Assembly (NCBI GenBank): GCA_913047375.1
Contig: CAJWTV010000006.1
Span: 1-62,898, forward strand
Length of the DNA: 62,898 nt
Direction: 5' to 3'
Source: an uncultured Polaribacter sp.
Lineage (GTDB): Bacteria > Bacteroidota > Bacteroidia > Flavobacteriales > Flavobacteriaceae
The notes under the pieces were generated by a model. The model was given only the letters and a program-made list of their open reading frames with translations. It was not told the origin of the DNA and searched no databases. Positions 1 through 7,937 of the stretch are shown one piece after another. Every line of letters begins with the position of its first letter. The first letter of the stretch is position 1. The position numbers were made by a program, and so were the translations under genes.

Positions 1-120
1 TCTAAATTTATCAAAACTTGGATTAGAAATAGTTTTAAATCAAACTATAATCCTAGTGCTAAAGATGCACTTGAGATAATTCTCTTGTATTGCAATACAA
101 TTAACTATTCAAAAAAATAG
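1..120 (+). CDS. C-terminal tail of an unknown upstream gene (partial)
   Basis: Frame 1 is open from the first base to a TAG at 118-120 and gives 39 residues rich in ordinary coding residues (it contains TWIRNSF and ends in NTINYSKK). It lies 55 bp upstream of the preferred icmF start on the same strand, so it is probably the end of the preceding gene. The fragment is too short for a family call, and its start is outside the window. Chance openness of a 40-codon frame in AT-rich DNA is possible but the codon use looks genuine. Confidence 0.45.
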   Translation, partial: SKFIKTWIRNSFKSNYNPSAKDALEIILLYCNTINYSKK

Positions 121-175
121 AGATTCTTTTAAGAAATTCGTAAATTGCATGCTTAATTTTATGCATATTTTACGA

Positions 176-3100
176 ATGGAACAAATTACACCATATAAAC
201 CTAAATATAAAGTAAGAATAGTAACTGCAGCCTCCCTTTTTGATGGGCATGACGCAGCAATAAATATTATGCGCAGAATAATTCAATCTACTGGCGTAGA
301 AGTTATTCATCTTGGCCATGATAGAAGTGTAGAAGAAGTAGTTAATTGTGCAATCCAAGAAGATGCAAACGCAATAGCTATGACTTCGTATCAAGGAGGT
401 CATAATGAGTACTTCAAATACATGTTCGATTTATTGCAGGAAAAAGGTGCAAGTCATATCAAGATATTTGGTGGGGGTGGTGGAGTAATTCTTCCAAAAG
501 AAATAAAAGAATTGATGGATTATGGTATCACACGTATCTATTCTCCAGACGATGGACGTTCTTTAGGACTTCAGGGAATGATAAATGATTTAGTAAAACA
601 GTCTGATTTTGCAATTGGAAATATTTTAAATAATGAAATTAAAAACTTAGTTTCAAAAGAAAATGGAAGTATTGCAAGAATTATCTCATCTGCTGAAAAT
701 TTTCCTGAAGTAGCAAAAGACACTCTAAAAATTATTCATGAAAAAAATAAAAAATCTAAAACACCAGTTTTAGGAATTACAGGAACGGGTGGAGCTGGAA
801 AATCGTCTTTAGTCGATGAGTTAGTTCGTCGTTTTTTAATTGATTTTCCAAAAAAAACTGTAGGTTTAATTTCTGTAGACCCTTCGAAAAGAAAAACAGG
901 TGGAGCTCTTTTAGGTGACAGAATTCGTATGAACGCGATTAATGATAAACGAGTCTATATGAGATCCCTGGCGACTCGACAATCTAATTTAGCATTATCT
1001 AAATACGTAAATGAAGCTGTACAAGTATTAAAAGCTGCTGAGTTTGATTTGATTATTTTAGAAACATCTGGAATAGGGCAATCAGATACCGAGATTATTG
1101 AGCATTCTGACACCTCTTTGTATGTAATGACTCCCGAATTTGGAGCTGCTACCCAGTTAGAAAAAATTGATATGTTAGATTTTGCAGATTTAGTTGCTAT
1201 AAATAAGTTTGACAAAAGAGGAGCATTAGATGCCGTTCGTGATGTCAAAAAACAATATATGCGAAATAATAACTTATGGCATATTAATCAGGATGACTTA
1301 CCTGTTTATGGAACTATAGCATCTCAATTTAACGATCCTGGGATGAATACACTCTATAAAAAAGTAATGGATAAATTAGTGGAAAAGACAAAAGCAGATT
1401 TAAAATCCTCTTTTGAAATTACTTCAAAAATGTCTGAAAAAATATTTGTTATTCCATCAGCTAGAGTGCGTTATTTATCTGAAATAGCTGAAAATAACAG
1501 GGCTTATGACAAGAAAGTTGACTCTCAAGTTATAGTAGCCCAAAAATTATATGGAATATATAAAACTATCGAATCTATTACTAATTCATCTTTAGAGATT
1601 ACTAAAACCGGATTGAATGTTGACGAAATTTTAAGTCAAGTTGAAAAAGATGAAATGGCTTTTGTAGAACTTCTTTTAATGCAATTTGAAAAAGTGAAGT
1701 TAAGTTTTGATCCATACAATTGGGAAATAATCTTAAACTGGCAAGAAAAAGTAGAAAAATACAAAAAACCTATTTACACTTTTAAGGTTCGTGATAAAGA
1801 AATTAATATAGAAACACATACCAAATCACTGTCACATTCCGATATCCCAAAAATAGCACTCCCTAAATACAGAGCATGGGGAGATTTACTTCGCTGGAAT
1901 TTACAAGAAAATGTTCCTGGCGAATTTCCTTACACAGCAGGCTTATATCCATTTAAAAGAACCGGTGAAGACCCTACAAGAATGTTTGCTGGTGAAGGGG
2001 GACCAGAAAGAACAAATCGTAGATTTCACTATGTAAGTTTAGGAATGGACGCAAAAAGACTTTCTACGGCATTTGATTCTGTTACTTTATATGGTAATGA
2101 TCCTGGAAATAGACCTGATATTTACGGTAAAATTGGAAATGCAGGGGTTTCAATCTGTTGTTTAGATGATGCAAAAAAACTTTATTCTGGTTTTGAATTA
2201 ACTCATCATATGACATCTGTCTCTATGACTATAAATGGACCTGCACCGATGCTATTAGGTTTCTTTATGAATGCTGCCATTGATCAGAATTGTGAGAAGT
2301 ACATAAAAAATAATAATTTAGAAAAAATAGTTGAAGAAAAGTTTAAAGAAATTTATGACCTTAATGGGTTATCAAGACCAAAATATCAAGGAAAATTACC
2401 TGAGGGAAATAATGGTTTAGGATTAATGCTACTAGGTTTGACTGGAGATATGATTTTACCTCAAGATGTTTATGAGAAAATTAAAAAAGACACTTTAACT
2501 CAAGTAAGAGGAACTGTTCAAGCAGATATTCTAAAGGAAGATCAAGCTCAAAATACATGTATTTTCTCTACAGAATTTGCTCTTCGCTTAATGGGAGATG
2601 TACAAGAATATTTTATTAAAAAACAAGTAAGAAACTTTTATTCAGTGTCTATCTCTGGTTATCATATTGCAGAGGCTGGAGCAAATCCAATAACTCAATT
2701 AGCACTAACTTTATCTAATGGATTTACTTATGTAGAATATTATTTAAGTCGTGGGATGGATATTAATGAATTTGGCCCCAATTTATCGTTTTTCTTTTCT
2801 AATGGAATTGACCCCGAATACTCAGTAATAGGTAGGGTTGCTCGTAAAATATGGGCAAAAGCTATGAAAAATAAATATGGAGCCAATGCAAGAGCTCAAA
2901 TGTTGAAATATCATATTCAGACCTCTGGACGTTCTTTACATGCTCAAGAGATCGATTTTAACGACATAAGAACTACTCTTCAAGCTTTATACGCAATAAA
3001 TGACAATTGTAACTCCTTACACACTAATGCATACGATGAAGCTATAACTACCCCAACAGAAGAGTCTGTCAGAAGAGCTATGGCAATTCAGTTAATTATT

Positions 3101-3607
3101 AATAAAGAGCTGGGTTTAACTAAAAATGAGAATCCTATTCAAGGAGCATTTATTATCGAAGAATTAACAGATTTGGTTGAAGATGCTGTACTATTAGAGT
3201 TTGATAGAATTACAGAGCGAGGAGGTGTTCTTGGCGCAATGGAAACGATGTATCAACGTTCAAAAATACAAGAAGAGAGTTTATATTATGAGACCTTAAA
3301 GCATAATGGAGATTTTCCAATCATTGGAGTAAATACCTTTTTAAGCTCTAAGGGCTCGCCTACAATTCAACCTGCAGAGGTAATCCGTGCAACAGAAGAA
3401 GAAAAGCAATTTCAAATTAAAACTAAAGAATTATTAATTAAAGCAAATCCAACAAAAGTTATTGATCAAATAGCAATATTACAAGAAGCAGCTATTGAAA
3501 ATGAAAACTTGTTTGATAAATTAATGGAAGCAACAAAAGTTTGTTCGTTGGGACAAATTACAGAAGCTTTATTTAAAGTTGGAGGTCAATACAGAAGAAA
3601 TATGTAA
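176..3607 (+). CDS. icmF: Fused isobutyryl-CoA mutase with G-protein chaperone domain (IcmF)
   Basis: Adenosylcobalamin-dependent carbon-skeleton mutase interconverting isobutyryl-CoA and n-butyryl-CoA, with its own GTPase chaperone. Domain order is visible: an N-terminal B12-binding domain with the cobalt-ligand region DGHDAAI, a MeaB-like GTPase with P-loop GTGGAGKSS near residue 205, and a C-terminal mutase barrel. The segments TRMFAGEGG and DQAQNTC carry Phe and Gln at the positions that, from knowledge of Geobacillus IcmF, replace the Tyr and Arg of methylmalonyl-CoA mutase, so isobutyryl-CoA rather than methylmalonyl-CoA is the expected substrate. In-frame ATGs also lie at 149 and 161. 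I chose 176 because family members begin at about MEQI just before the conserved [15 protein letters not shown]. Cytoplasmic. Related activities (pivalyl-CoA mutase) cannot be excluded. Confidence 0.93.
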   Translation: MEQITPYKPKYKVRIVTAASLFDGHDAAINIMRRIIQSTGVEVIHLGHDRSVEEVVNCAIQEDANAIAMTSYQGGHNEYFKYMFDLLQEKGASHIKIFGGGGGVILPKEIKELMDYGITRIYSPDDGRSLGLQGMINDLVKQSDFAIGNILNNEIKNLVSKENGSIARIISSAENFPEVAKDTLKIIHEKNKKSKTPVLGITGTGGAGKSSLVDELVRRFLIDFPKKTVGLISVDPSKRKTGGALLGDRIRMNAINDKRVYMRSLATRQSNLALSKYVNEAVQVLKAAEFDLIILETSGIGQSDTEIIEHSDTSLYVMTPEFGAATQLEKIDMLDFADLVAINKFDKRGALDAVRDVKKQYMRNNNLWHINQDDLPVYGTIASQFNDPGMNTLYKKVMDKLVEKTKADLKSSFEITSKMSEKIFVIPSARVRYLSEIAENNRAYDKKVDSQVIVAQKLYGIYKTIESITNSSLEITKTGLNVDEILSQVEKDEMAFVELLLMQFEKVKLSFDPYNWEIILNWQEKVEKYKKPIYTFKVRDKEINIETHTKSLSHSDIPKIALPKYRAWGDLLRWNLQENVPGEFPYTAGLYPFKRTGEDPTRMFAGEGGPERTNRRFHYVSLGMDAKRLSTAFDSVTLYGNDPGNRPDIYGKIGNAGVSICCLDDAKKLYSGFELTHHMTSVSMTINGPAPMLLGFFMNAAIDQNCEKYIKNNNLEKIVEEKFKEIYDLNGLSRPKYQGKLPEGNNGLGLMLLGLTGDMILPQDVYEKIKKDTLTQVRGTVQADILKEDQAQNTCIFSTEFALRLMGDVQEYFIKKQVRNFYSVSISGYHIAEAGANPITQLALTLSNGFTYVEYYLSRGMDINEFGPNLSFFFSNGIDPEYSVIGRVARKIWAKAMKNKYGANARAQMLKYHIQTSGRSLHAQEIDFNDIRTTLQALYAINDNCNSLHTNAYDEAITTPTEESVRRAMAIQLIINKELGLTKNENPIQGAFIIEELTDLVEDAVLLEFDRITERGGVLGAMETMYQRSKIQEESLYYETLKHNGDFPIIGVNTFLSSKGSPTIQPAEVIRATEEEKQFQIKTKELLIKANPTKVIDQIAILQEAAIENENLFDKLMEATKVCSLGQITEALFKVGGQYRRNM

Positions 3608-3873
3608 TGAAATAAACTATATCAATATTTCAATATACTCTACTCCAAGCTGAAATTATTAAGTTAACTTTTTAACCGGTTAAATAATAATAATATTAAT
3701 TGTTTCCCTAATAAATACTATTTGGTAACAGAACCACTACCTTATTTTATGTTTTTCATTTATATACTAATTATAATTTATGGCCTTTATATTGACATTA
3801 GTTTGGTGTTTTTAGCTTCATTTTATAGATGATTATAACATTTAATTCAGTAAAATAAACATAATTATAGTTC

Positions 3874-3892
3874 TTATTAAGATTAATTCTAA
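3874..3892. promoter_or_regulatory. Operator-like repeat, distal copy
   Basis: The 19-mer ttattaagattaattctaa occurs here and again, identically, at 3937-3955. It is an imperfect inverted repeat (TTAAGATT / AATTCTAA), resembling the TTAGAAT-type Fur boxes proposed in flavobacteria. The copy-to-copy distance is 63 bp, six helical turns, so proteins bound at both would sit on the same DNA face. The identity of the regulator is inference from the iron-type genes downstream. Confidence 0.55.
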
Positions 3893-3936
3893 GATTAAAG
3901 TCAATATACTTAAGGTTTCGTGAAAAAAGTTAGTTT

Positions 3937-3955
3937 TTATTAAGATTAATTCTAA
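3937..3955. promoter_or_regulatory. Operator-like repeat, promoter-proximal copy
   Basis: Second exact copy of the 19-mer at 3874. It extends on the right into AATTCTAAATAAA and ends 6 bp before the -33 TTG of the promoter, a position where a bound repressor would block RNA polymerase. Best guess is a Fur-type site. Confidence 0.6.
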
Positions 3956-3961
3956 ATAAAC

Positions 3962-3992
3962 TTGCACAATTAAAATGTCTATTATATTTTTG
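3962..3992 (+). promoter_or_regulatory. Predicted Bacteroidota promoter for the DUF4856 gene
   Basis: TTG at 3962-3964, a 20-bp spacer and TATTTTTG at 3985-3992 fit the Bacteroidota consensus (TTG, about 19-21 bp, TAnnTTTG). Transcription would start near 3996, giving a leader of about 38 nt before the ATG at 4034. Confidence 0.6.
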
Positions 3993-4033
3993 CAAAATAA
4001 AAATATACAATAATCACATTTTAAGAAAAAACA

Positions 4034-5257
4034 ATGAAAACAATTACATTAAATTTTATCGCATTATTATTATTATTCGCTTCTTGCACAGAAGACGACA
4101 AGGTGGACCCAATAGTAGATAACCCAGTGGTTGCTCCAGCTACATATTCATTTTTAAGAGGAGGAGTAGAATCAGTTCAATTTGGTGGTCAAACTACTAG
4201 AATTGCTATGGCAAGTGAATTAATTAGTTCTATTAAAGATAATACAAAAACCGAAGCTCAATTAGACGCTATGTTCGCTCATGTTGAAGGTTCAAATGAT
4301 TTTTCTTCAGGTACAGTAGAAGAAAATGAGGCATTAAATTCTTCAAGTAAAAGTGTAAGAAGTAAGACAGCGGCATCAATGGATTATTTTTCAACAAATT
4401 CTACTGACGCAAATGCTATAAAAGCAGATTTTGATGGATGGATAGCTAATCAAGTTACTAATGTATTTCCTAACTGGGCAACTACAGCAACTGCAGGTAA
4501 CCCTGGAAAATTACAACAAGCTGGTGGAGGATCTACTCGTTACATTAATGGAAAAGGATTAGAATACAACCAAGCTTTTGCAAAATCATTAATCGGTGCA
4601 TTAATGACTGATCAAATATTAAATAACTATTTAAGTCTAGGAGTTTTAGATGCTGGTGATAATAGAATAAATAATGACAATGATGTTATTACCTCAGCAG
4701 CAAAACCATATACTACAATGGAACATAAGTGGGATGAAGCTTATGGTTACTTATACGGAGCTGAAGATAATCAAGCAGAACCAGTTTTACAAGCAGATAG
4801 TTTTTTAAATAAGTATTTATATAAAGTTGAAGTTAAAGCACCTTTTGCAGGAATTGCAGCAGATATATTTAATGCTTTTAAATTAGGAAGAGCTGCAATT
4901 GTAGCAAAAAACTATACTGTTCGTGATGAGCAAATCCAGATTATCAAGGAAAAAATATCTAAAGTTATTGGAGTAAGAGCTGTTCACTATTTACAAGCTG
5001 GAATAGCTGACATAGGTACAGATTATGCTAGTTCATTTCATAACCTTTCAGAAGGATTTGGATTTGTTTATAGTTTACAATTTACGCGTAAGCCAAACTC
5101 AGACTCTCCTTATGTTTCAAAATCTATGGTTGATACTTATTTATCTCAACTTATGACAGGGAATGGATTTTGGGATGTAACTCCTGCTACACTAAATCAA
5201 ATTTCTGATGCAATTTCACAAGAATTTGACTTTACTACTGCAGAAGCAGCACAATAA
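4034..5257 (+). CDS. DUF4856 lipoprotein, probably surface exposed
   Basis: 407-residue predicted lipoprotein. The signal peptide ends in a lipobox (LFASC), with the acylated Cys at residue 18. The Cys is followed by TEDDKVD, an acidic run like the lipoprotein export signal that sends Bacteroidota lipoproteins to the cell surface. The body matches DUF4856 as I know it (SFLRGGVESVQFGGQTTRIAM near residue 45; TTMEHKWDEAYGYLYGAED near 230) and is mostly helical, perhaps distantly related to imelysins. The function is unestablished. It is the first gene of a locus with an imelysin, an HTTM protein and a TonB receptor behind a double operator, which suggests a role in iron or other metal acquisition. 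Confidence 0.85.
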   Translation: MKTITLNFIALLLLFASCTEDDKVDPIVDNPVVAPATYSFLRGGVESVQFGGQTTRIAMASELISSIKDNTKTEAQLDAMFAHVEGSNDFSSGTVEENEALNSSSKSVRSKTAASMDYFSTNSTDANAIKADFDGWIANQVTNVFPNWATTATAGNPGKLQQAGGGSTRYINGKGLEYNQAFAKSLIGALMTDQILNNYLSLGVLDAGDNRINNDNDVITSAAKPYTTMEHKWDEAYGYLYGAEDNQAEPVLQADSFLNKYLYKVEVKAPFAGIAADIFNAFKLGRAAIVAKNYTVRDEQIQIIKEKISKVIGVRAVHYLQAGIADIGTDYASSFHNLSEGFGFVYSLQFTRKPNSDSPYVSKSMVDTYLSQLMTGNGFWDVTPATLNQISDAISQEFDFTTAEAAQ

Positions 5258-5289
5258 ATATTCAAAATAAATATTTTGAATTAACTAAT

Positions 5290-5330
5290 AAGGTAGTTGC
5301 TATAAATATTTTTTTATGGCAACTACTTTA
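5290..5330 (+). terminator. Hairpin after the DUF4856 gene
   Basis: gtagttgc (5293-5300) pairs with gcaactac (5319-5326), extendable to 11 pairs with one G-U, with a U-rich loop and a short T-rich tail. It lies between the first two genes and could be a partial terminator or a processing site that makes the first lipoprotein more abundant than the rest. TAACTTTG at 5332-5339 just after it is a possible -7 element for the next gene, though no good -33 box is seen. Confidence 0.55.
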
Positions 5331-5371
5331 TTAACTTTGCACTAAACATTAAACATTAAAATAACATAAGT

Positions 5372-6499
5372 ATGTTAAAAAATATTTTTTTATCGATTTT
5401 AGCAATCACATTAATAATTGCTTGTAATGATACTGAAGAAATAGACAATGGGCCAAACAATGATGATTTTAATAGACAAGGTATGCTTATAAATTTAGCA
5501 GATAATATCATCATTCCTGCTTATCAAAACCTAAACACAAAATTAGATCTTTTGGTGTCGTCAAAAGATATTTTTATTAGTTCTCCAAATTTAGATAATT
5601 TAAATCTTATTAGATCTTCATGGTTAAATGCATACAAATCTTGGCAATCTGTCGAGATGATTAACATAGGTAAAGCTGAAGAAATTTTATATCATTATCA
5701 AATGAATATTTATCCTACAGATATTAATGACATAGAGAATAATATTGCCATAGGAAATGTTGACCTTACCCATCCAAACAATAATGATGCTGTTGGTTTT
5801 CCTGCCTTAGATTATATGCTTTTTGGACTAGAGACTACAGATACTGCAATAATTCAAAAATATACTAGCAATGTCGATGCGGAAAATTATAAAATGTACC
5901 TTTCAGATCTTGTCATGCAGATGAAAAGTTTGACGGAGCTCGTTTTGAATGATTGGACTTCTTCATATAAAGATATATTCACTAGCAGTTCAAGTAATTC
6001 AGCTACAAGTGGAGTAAATATGTTTATAAACGATTTTATTTTTTATTATGAAAAAGGATTGAGGGCTAACAAAATAGGAATACCTGCAGGAAATTTTTCT
6101 GCAACTACTTTACCTGAAAAAGTAGAAGCATTTTATAATAAAGAAGTATCTAAAATTCTCTCGTTAGAGGCCTTAAATGCTGTTCAAGATTTATTTAATG
6201 GTAAAACATATGTTGGTGATTCATCAAACCCTTCACAACCATCTTTAGGTAGTAGTTTTAATGATTATTTGACCTACCTAGATAAATCAGATTTAGCTAG
6301 CCTAATTAATGATAAATTTGATATAGCTAGACAAAAAATACAACTACTAGATAATAATTTTTTTAACCAAGTAAATACTGATAATGTTAAGATGACTCAA
6401 GCTTATGATGCTTTACAAACTGTAGTCGTTTTATTAAAAGTAGATATGTTACAAGTTTTTAATATTAGTGTTGATTATGTAGATGCAGATGGTGATTAA
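5372..6499 (+). CDS. Imelysin-family lipoprotein
   Basis: 375-residue lipoprotein: the signal peptide ends LIIAC with the lipid Cys at residue 18, followed by acidic NDTEEIDN, again compatible with surface display. Imelysin family (peptidase M75/EfeO-like fold): a conserved GFPALDYMLFG segment at residues 142-152 takes the place of the GxHxxE motif of classical members, so the peptidase-type metal site is probably absent, as in many Bacteroidota imelysin-like proteins. Such proteins are iron regulated and thought to bind or deliver metal rather than cleave protein. A strong hairpin terminator follows it, ahead of the HTTM gene. Confidence 0.88.
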   Translation: MLKNIFLSILAITLIIACNDTEEIDNGPNNDDFNRQGMLINLADNIIIPAYQNLNTKLDLLVSSKDIFISSPNLDNLNLIRSSWLNAYKSWQSVEMINIGKAEEILYHYQMNIYPTDINDIENNIAIGNVDLTHPNNNDAVGFPALDYMLFGLETTDTAIIQKYTSNVDAENYKMYLSDLVMQMKSLTELVLNDWTSSYKDIFTSSSSNSATSGVNMFINDFIFYYEKGLRANKIGIPAGNFSATTLPEKVEAFYNKEVSKILSLEALNAVQDLFNGKTYVGDSSNPSQPSLGSSFNDYLTYLDKSDLASLINDKFDIARQKIQLLDNNFFNQVNTDNVKMTQAYDALQTVVVLLKVDMLQVFNISVDYVDADGD

Positions 6500-6524
6500 C
6501 TTTAAAACTATTTAAAATACTATT

Positions 6525-6559
6525 AAGCTGTCATAACCTATCATTTGACAGCTTTTTTT
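6525..6559 (+). terminator. Intrinsic terminator between imelysin and HTTM genes
   Basis: Perfect 8-bp stem aagctgtc (6525-6532) / gacagctt (6547-6554) followed by a T tract to about 6557. It ends only a few bases before the ATG at 6567, so it either isolates the HTTM/TonB pair or acts as a read-through attenuator. The same hairpin could cover the ribosome entry region of the HTTM gene. Confidence 0.8.
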
Positions 6560-6566
6560 ATATAAA

Positions 6567-7937
6567 ATGGAAAAAATATTAAATAGATATCTAAAACAAG
6601 AAACAGGAGCAGCTCCTTTAGCAATAATTCGAATAGGTTTTGGGCTAATGATGTGTTTTAGTATTATTAGATTTTGGTCTAAAGGATGGATTGAAAAAAT
6701 TTATATATCTCCAAAATTTCATTTTTCTTATTATGGATTCGAATGGGTCCAATATTTAGGAGATTATACCTACCTCCTATTTATTATATGTTTCTTCTCT
6801 GCTTTTTTTGTTGCCATAGGATATAAGTATAGAATAGCCATTATTATTTTCTTTCTAAGCTTTACCTATATAGAACTCTTAGAGAAAGCTACTTATTTAA
6901 ATCACTATTACTTTATTAGTGTTTTTAGCTTTATGCTAATTTTTCTTCCGGCTCATCTTTACTTTTCTGCAGATAGTTTTATATCTAAAAAAACTTATCC
7001 TAAAATACCAAAATGGACTACTGACAGTATAAAATTATTATTATCTATTGTTTACATTTATGCTGGTCTTGCAAAAATTAATTCAGATTGGCTATTTAAG
7101 GCTATGCCTCTTAAAATTTGGCTACCCTCAAAATATGATTTACCTCTTATAGGTGAAAATTTAATGCAAGAAAATTGGGTTCACTTCGCAATGAGTTGGT
7201 CAGGAATGATTTATGATTTAACAATTCCTTTTCTACTTTTTTACCGAAAAACAAGATGGTTTGCTTTTGCTTTAGTAGTTTTCTTTCATGTATTTACTAG
7301 AGTATTGTTTCCTATAGGTATGTTTCCTTATATAATGATAATTAGCTCATTAATATTTTTTGATGCTAGTTTTCATAATAAAATAATTTCATTAATCAGA
7401 AGACTTCTACAATTTTTCTTCAAATTAAAATTAAATAAAAAACCTGTTTTAGAAAAAATACAGTACCCTAAAAAACCGAAAGGTTTATATATTGTAATTG
7501 TCTTCTTAGCTATCCAGCTTTTAATTCCATTTAGATATGGTCTTTATCCTGGAGAGTTATTTTGGACAGAAGAAGGTTATCGCTTTTCTTGGCGCGTAAT
7601 GCTAATGGAGAAAATGGGATACACAACCTTTAAAATTGTAAATGGTAAAACTCAGGATTTCTTTTATGTAAATAATAGTGATTTTTTAACATCATTCCAA
7701 GAAAAGCAAATGAGCTTTCAACCAGATTTGATTTTAGAATATGCTCATTATTTAGGAGACCATTTTACTAGTCAAGGACATAAAAATGTAAAAGTATTTG
7801 CTGAGAGCTATGTTGCACTTAATGGAAGAATAAGTCAACCTTTTATTCGTAAAGATGTAGATTTGTATAAAGAAAAAGAGTCATTTAAACATAAATATTG
7901 GGTATTACCATTTAACGATGAAATTAAAGGATTGTAG
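6567..7937 (+). CDS. HTTM-domain membrane protein (vitamin K-dependent gamma-carboxylase-like)
   Basis: 456-residue integral membrane protein. About residues 1-290 form the HTTM (horizontally transferred transmembrane) domain with several hydrophobic helices. The rest is a soluble C-terminal part, as in eukaryotic gamma-glutamyl carboxylase. AGLAKINSDWL places Lys170 where the carboxylase has its catalytic Lys218 (GVKKLDADW), and PAHLYFSAD places His130 at its ANHYW histidine; these alignments are from memory. The reaction in bacteria is unknown. The stop overlaps the TonB receptor start by 20 nt, so the two are translationally linked. HTTM genes beside imelysin and TonB receptor genes recur in flavobacteria, suggesting a part in metal uptake or in modifying a partner protein. 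Confidence 0.85.
   Translation: MEKILNRYLKQETGAAPLAIIRIGFGLMMCFSIIRFWSKGWIEKIYISPKFHFSYYGFEWVQYLGDYTYLLFIICFFSAFFVAIGYKYRIAIIIFFLSFTYIELLEKATYLNHYYFISVFSFMLIFLPAHLYFSADSFISKKTYPKIPKWTTDSIKLLLSIVYIYAGLAKINSDWLFKAMPLKIWLPSKYDLPLIGENLMQENWVHFAMSWSGMIYDLTIPFLLFYRKTRWFAFALVVFFHVFTRVLFPIGMFPYIMIISSLIFFDASFHNKIISLIRRLLQFFFKLKLNKKPVLEKIQYPKKPKGLYIVIVFLAIQLLIPFRYGLYPGELFWTEEGYRFSWRVMLMEKMGYTTFKIVNGKTQDFFYVNNSDFLTSFQEKQMSFQPDLILEYAHYLGDHFTSQGHKNVKVFAESYVALNGRISQPFIRKDVDLYKEKESFKHKYWVLPFNDEIKGL

Larger units (their letters stand above)
3608..4033. other. 426-bp intergenic region with the regulatory zone of the DUF4856 locus
   Basis: No credible ORF is present. The first 230 bp are featureless AT-rich sequence without an obvious terminator for icmF. 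The last 160 bp hold two exact 19-bp repeats (3874 and 3937) and a Bacteroidota-type promoter (3962-3992), described separately. Confidence 0.7.

Noticed and set aside
955..1248. 97-residue minus-strand ORF inside icmF
   Set aside because: Antisense shadow of the G-domain; no family similarity.
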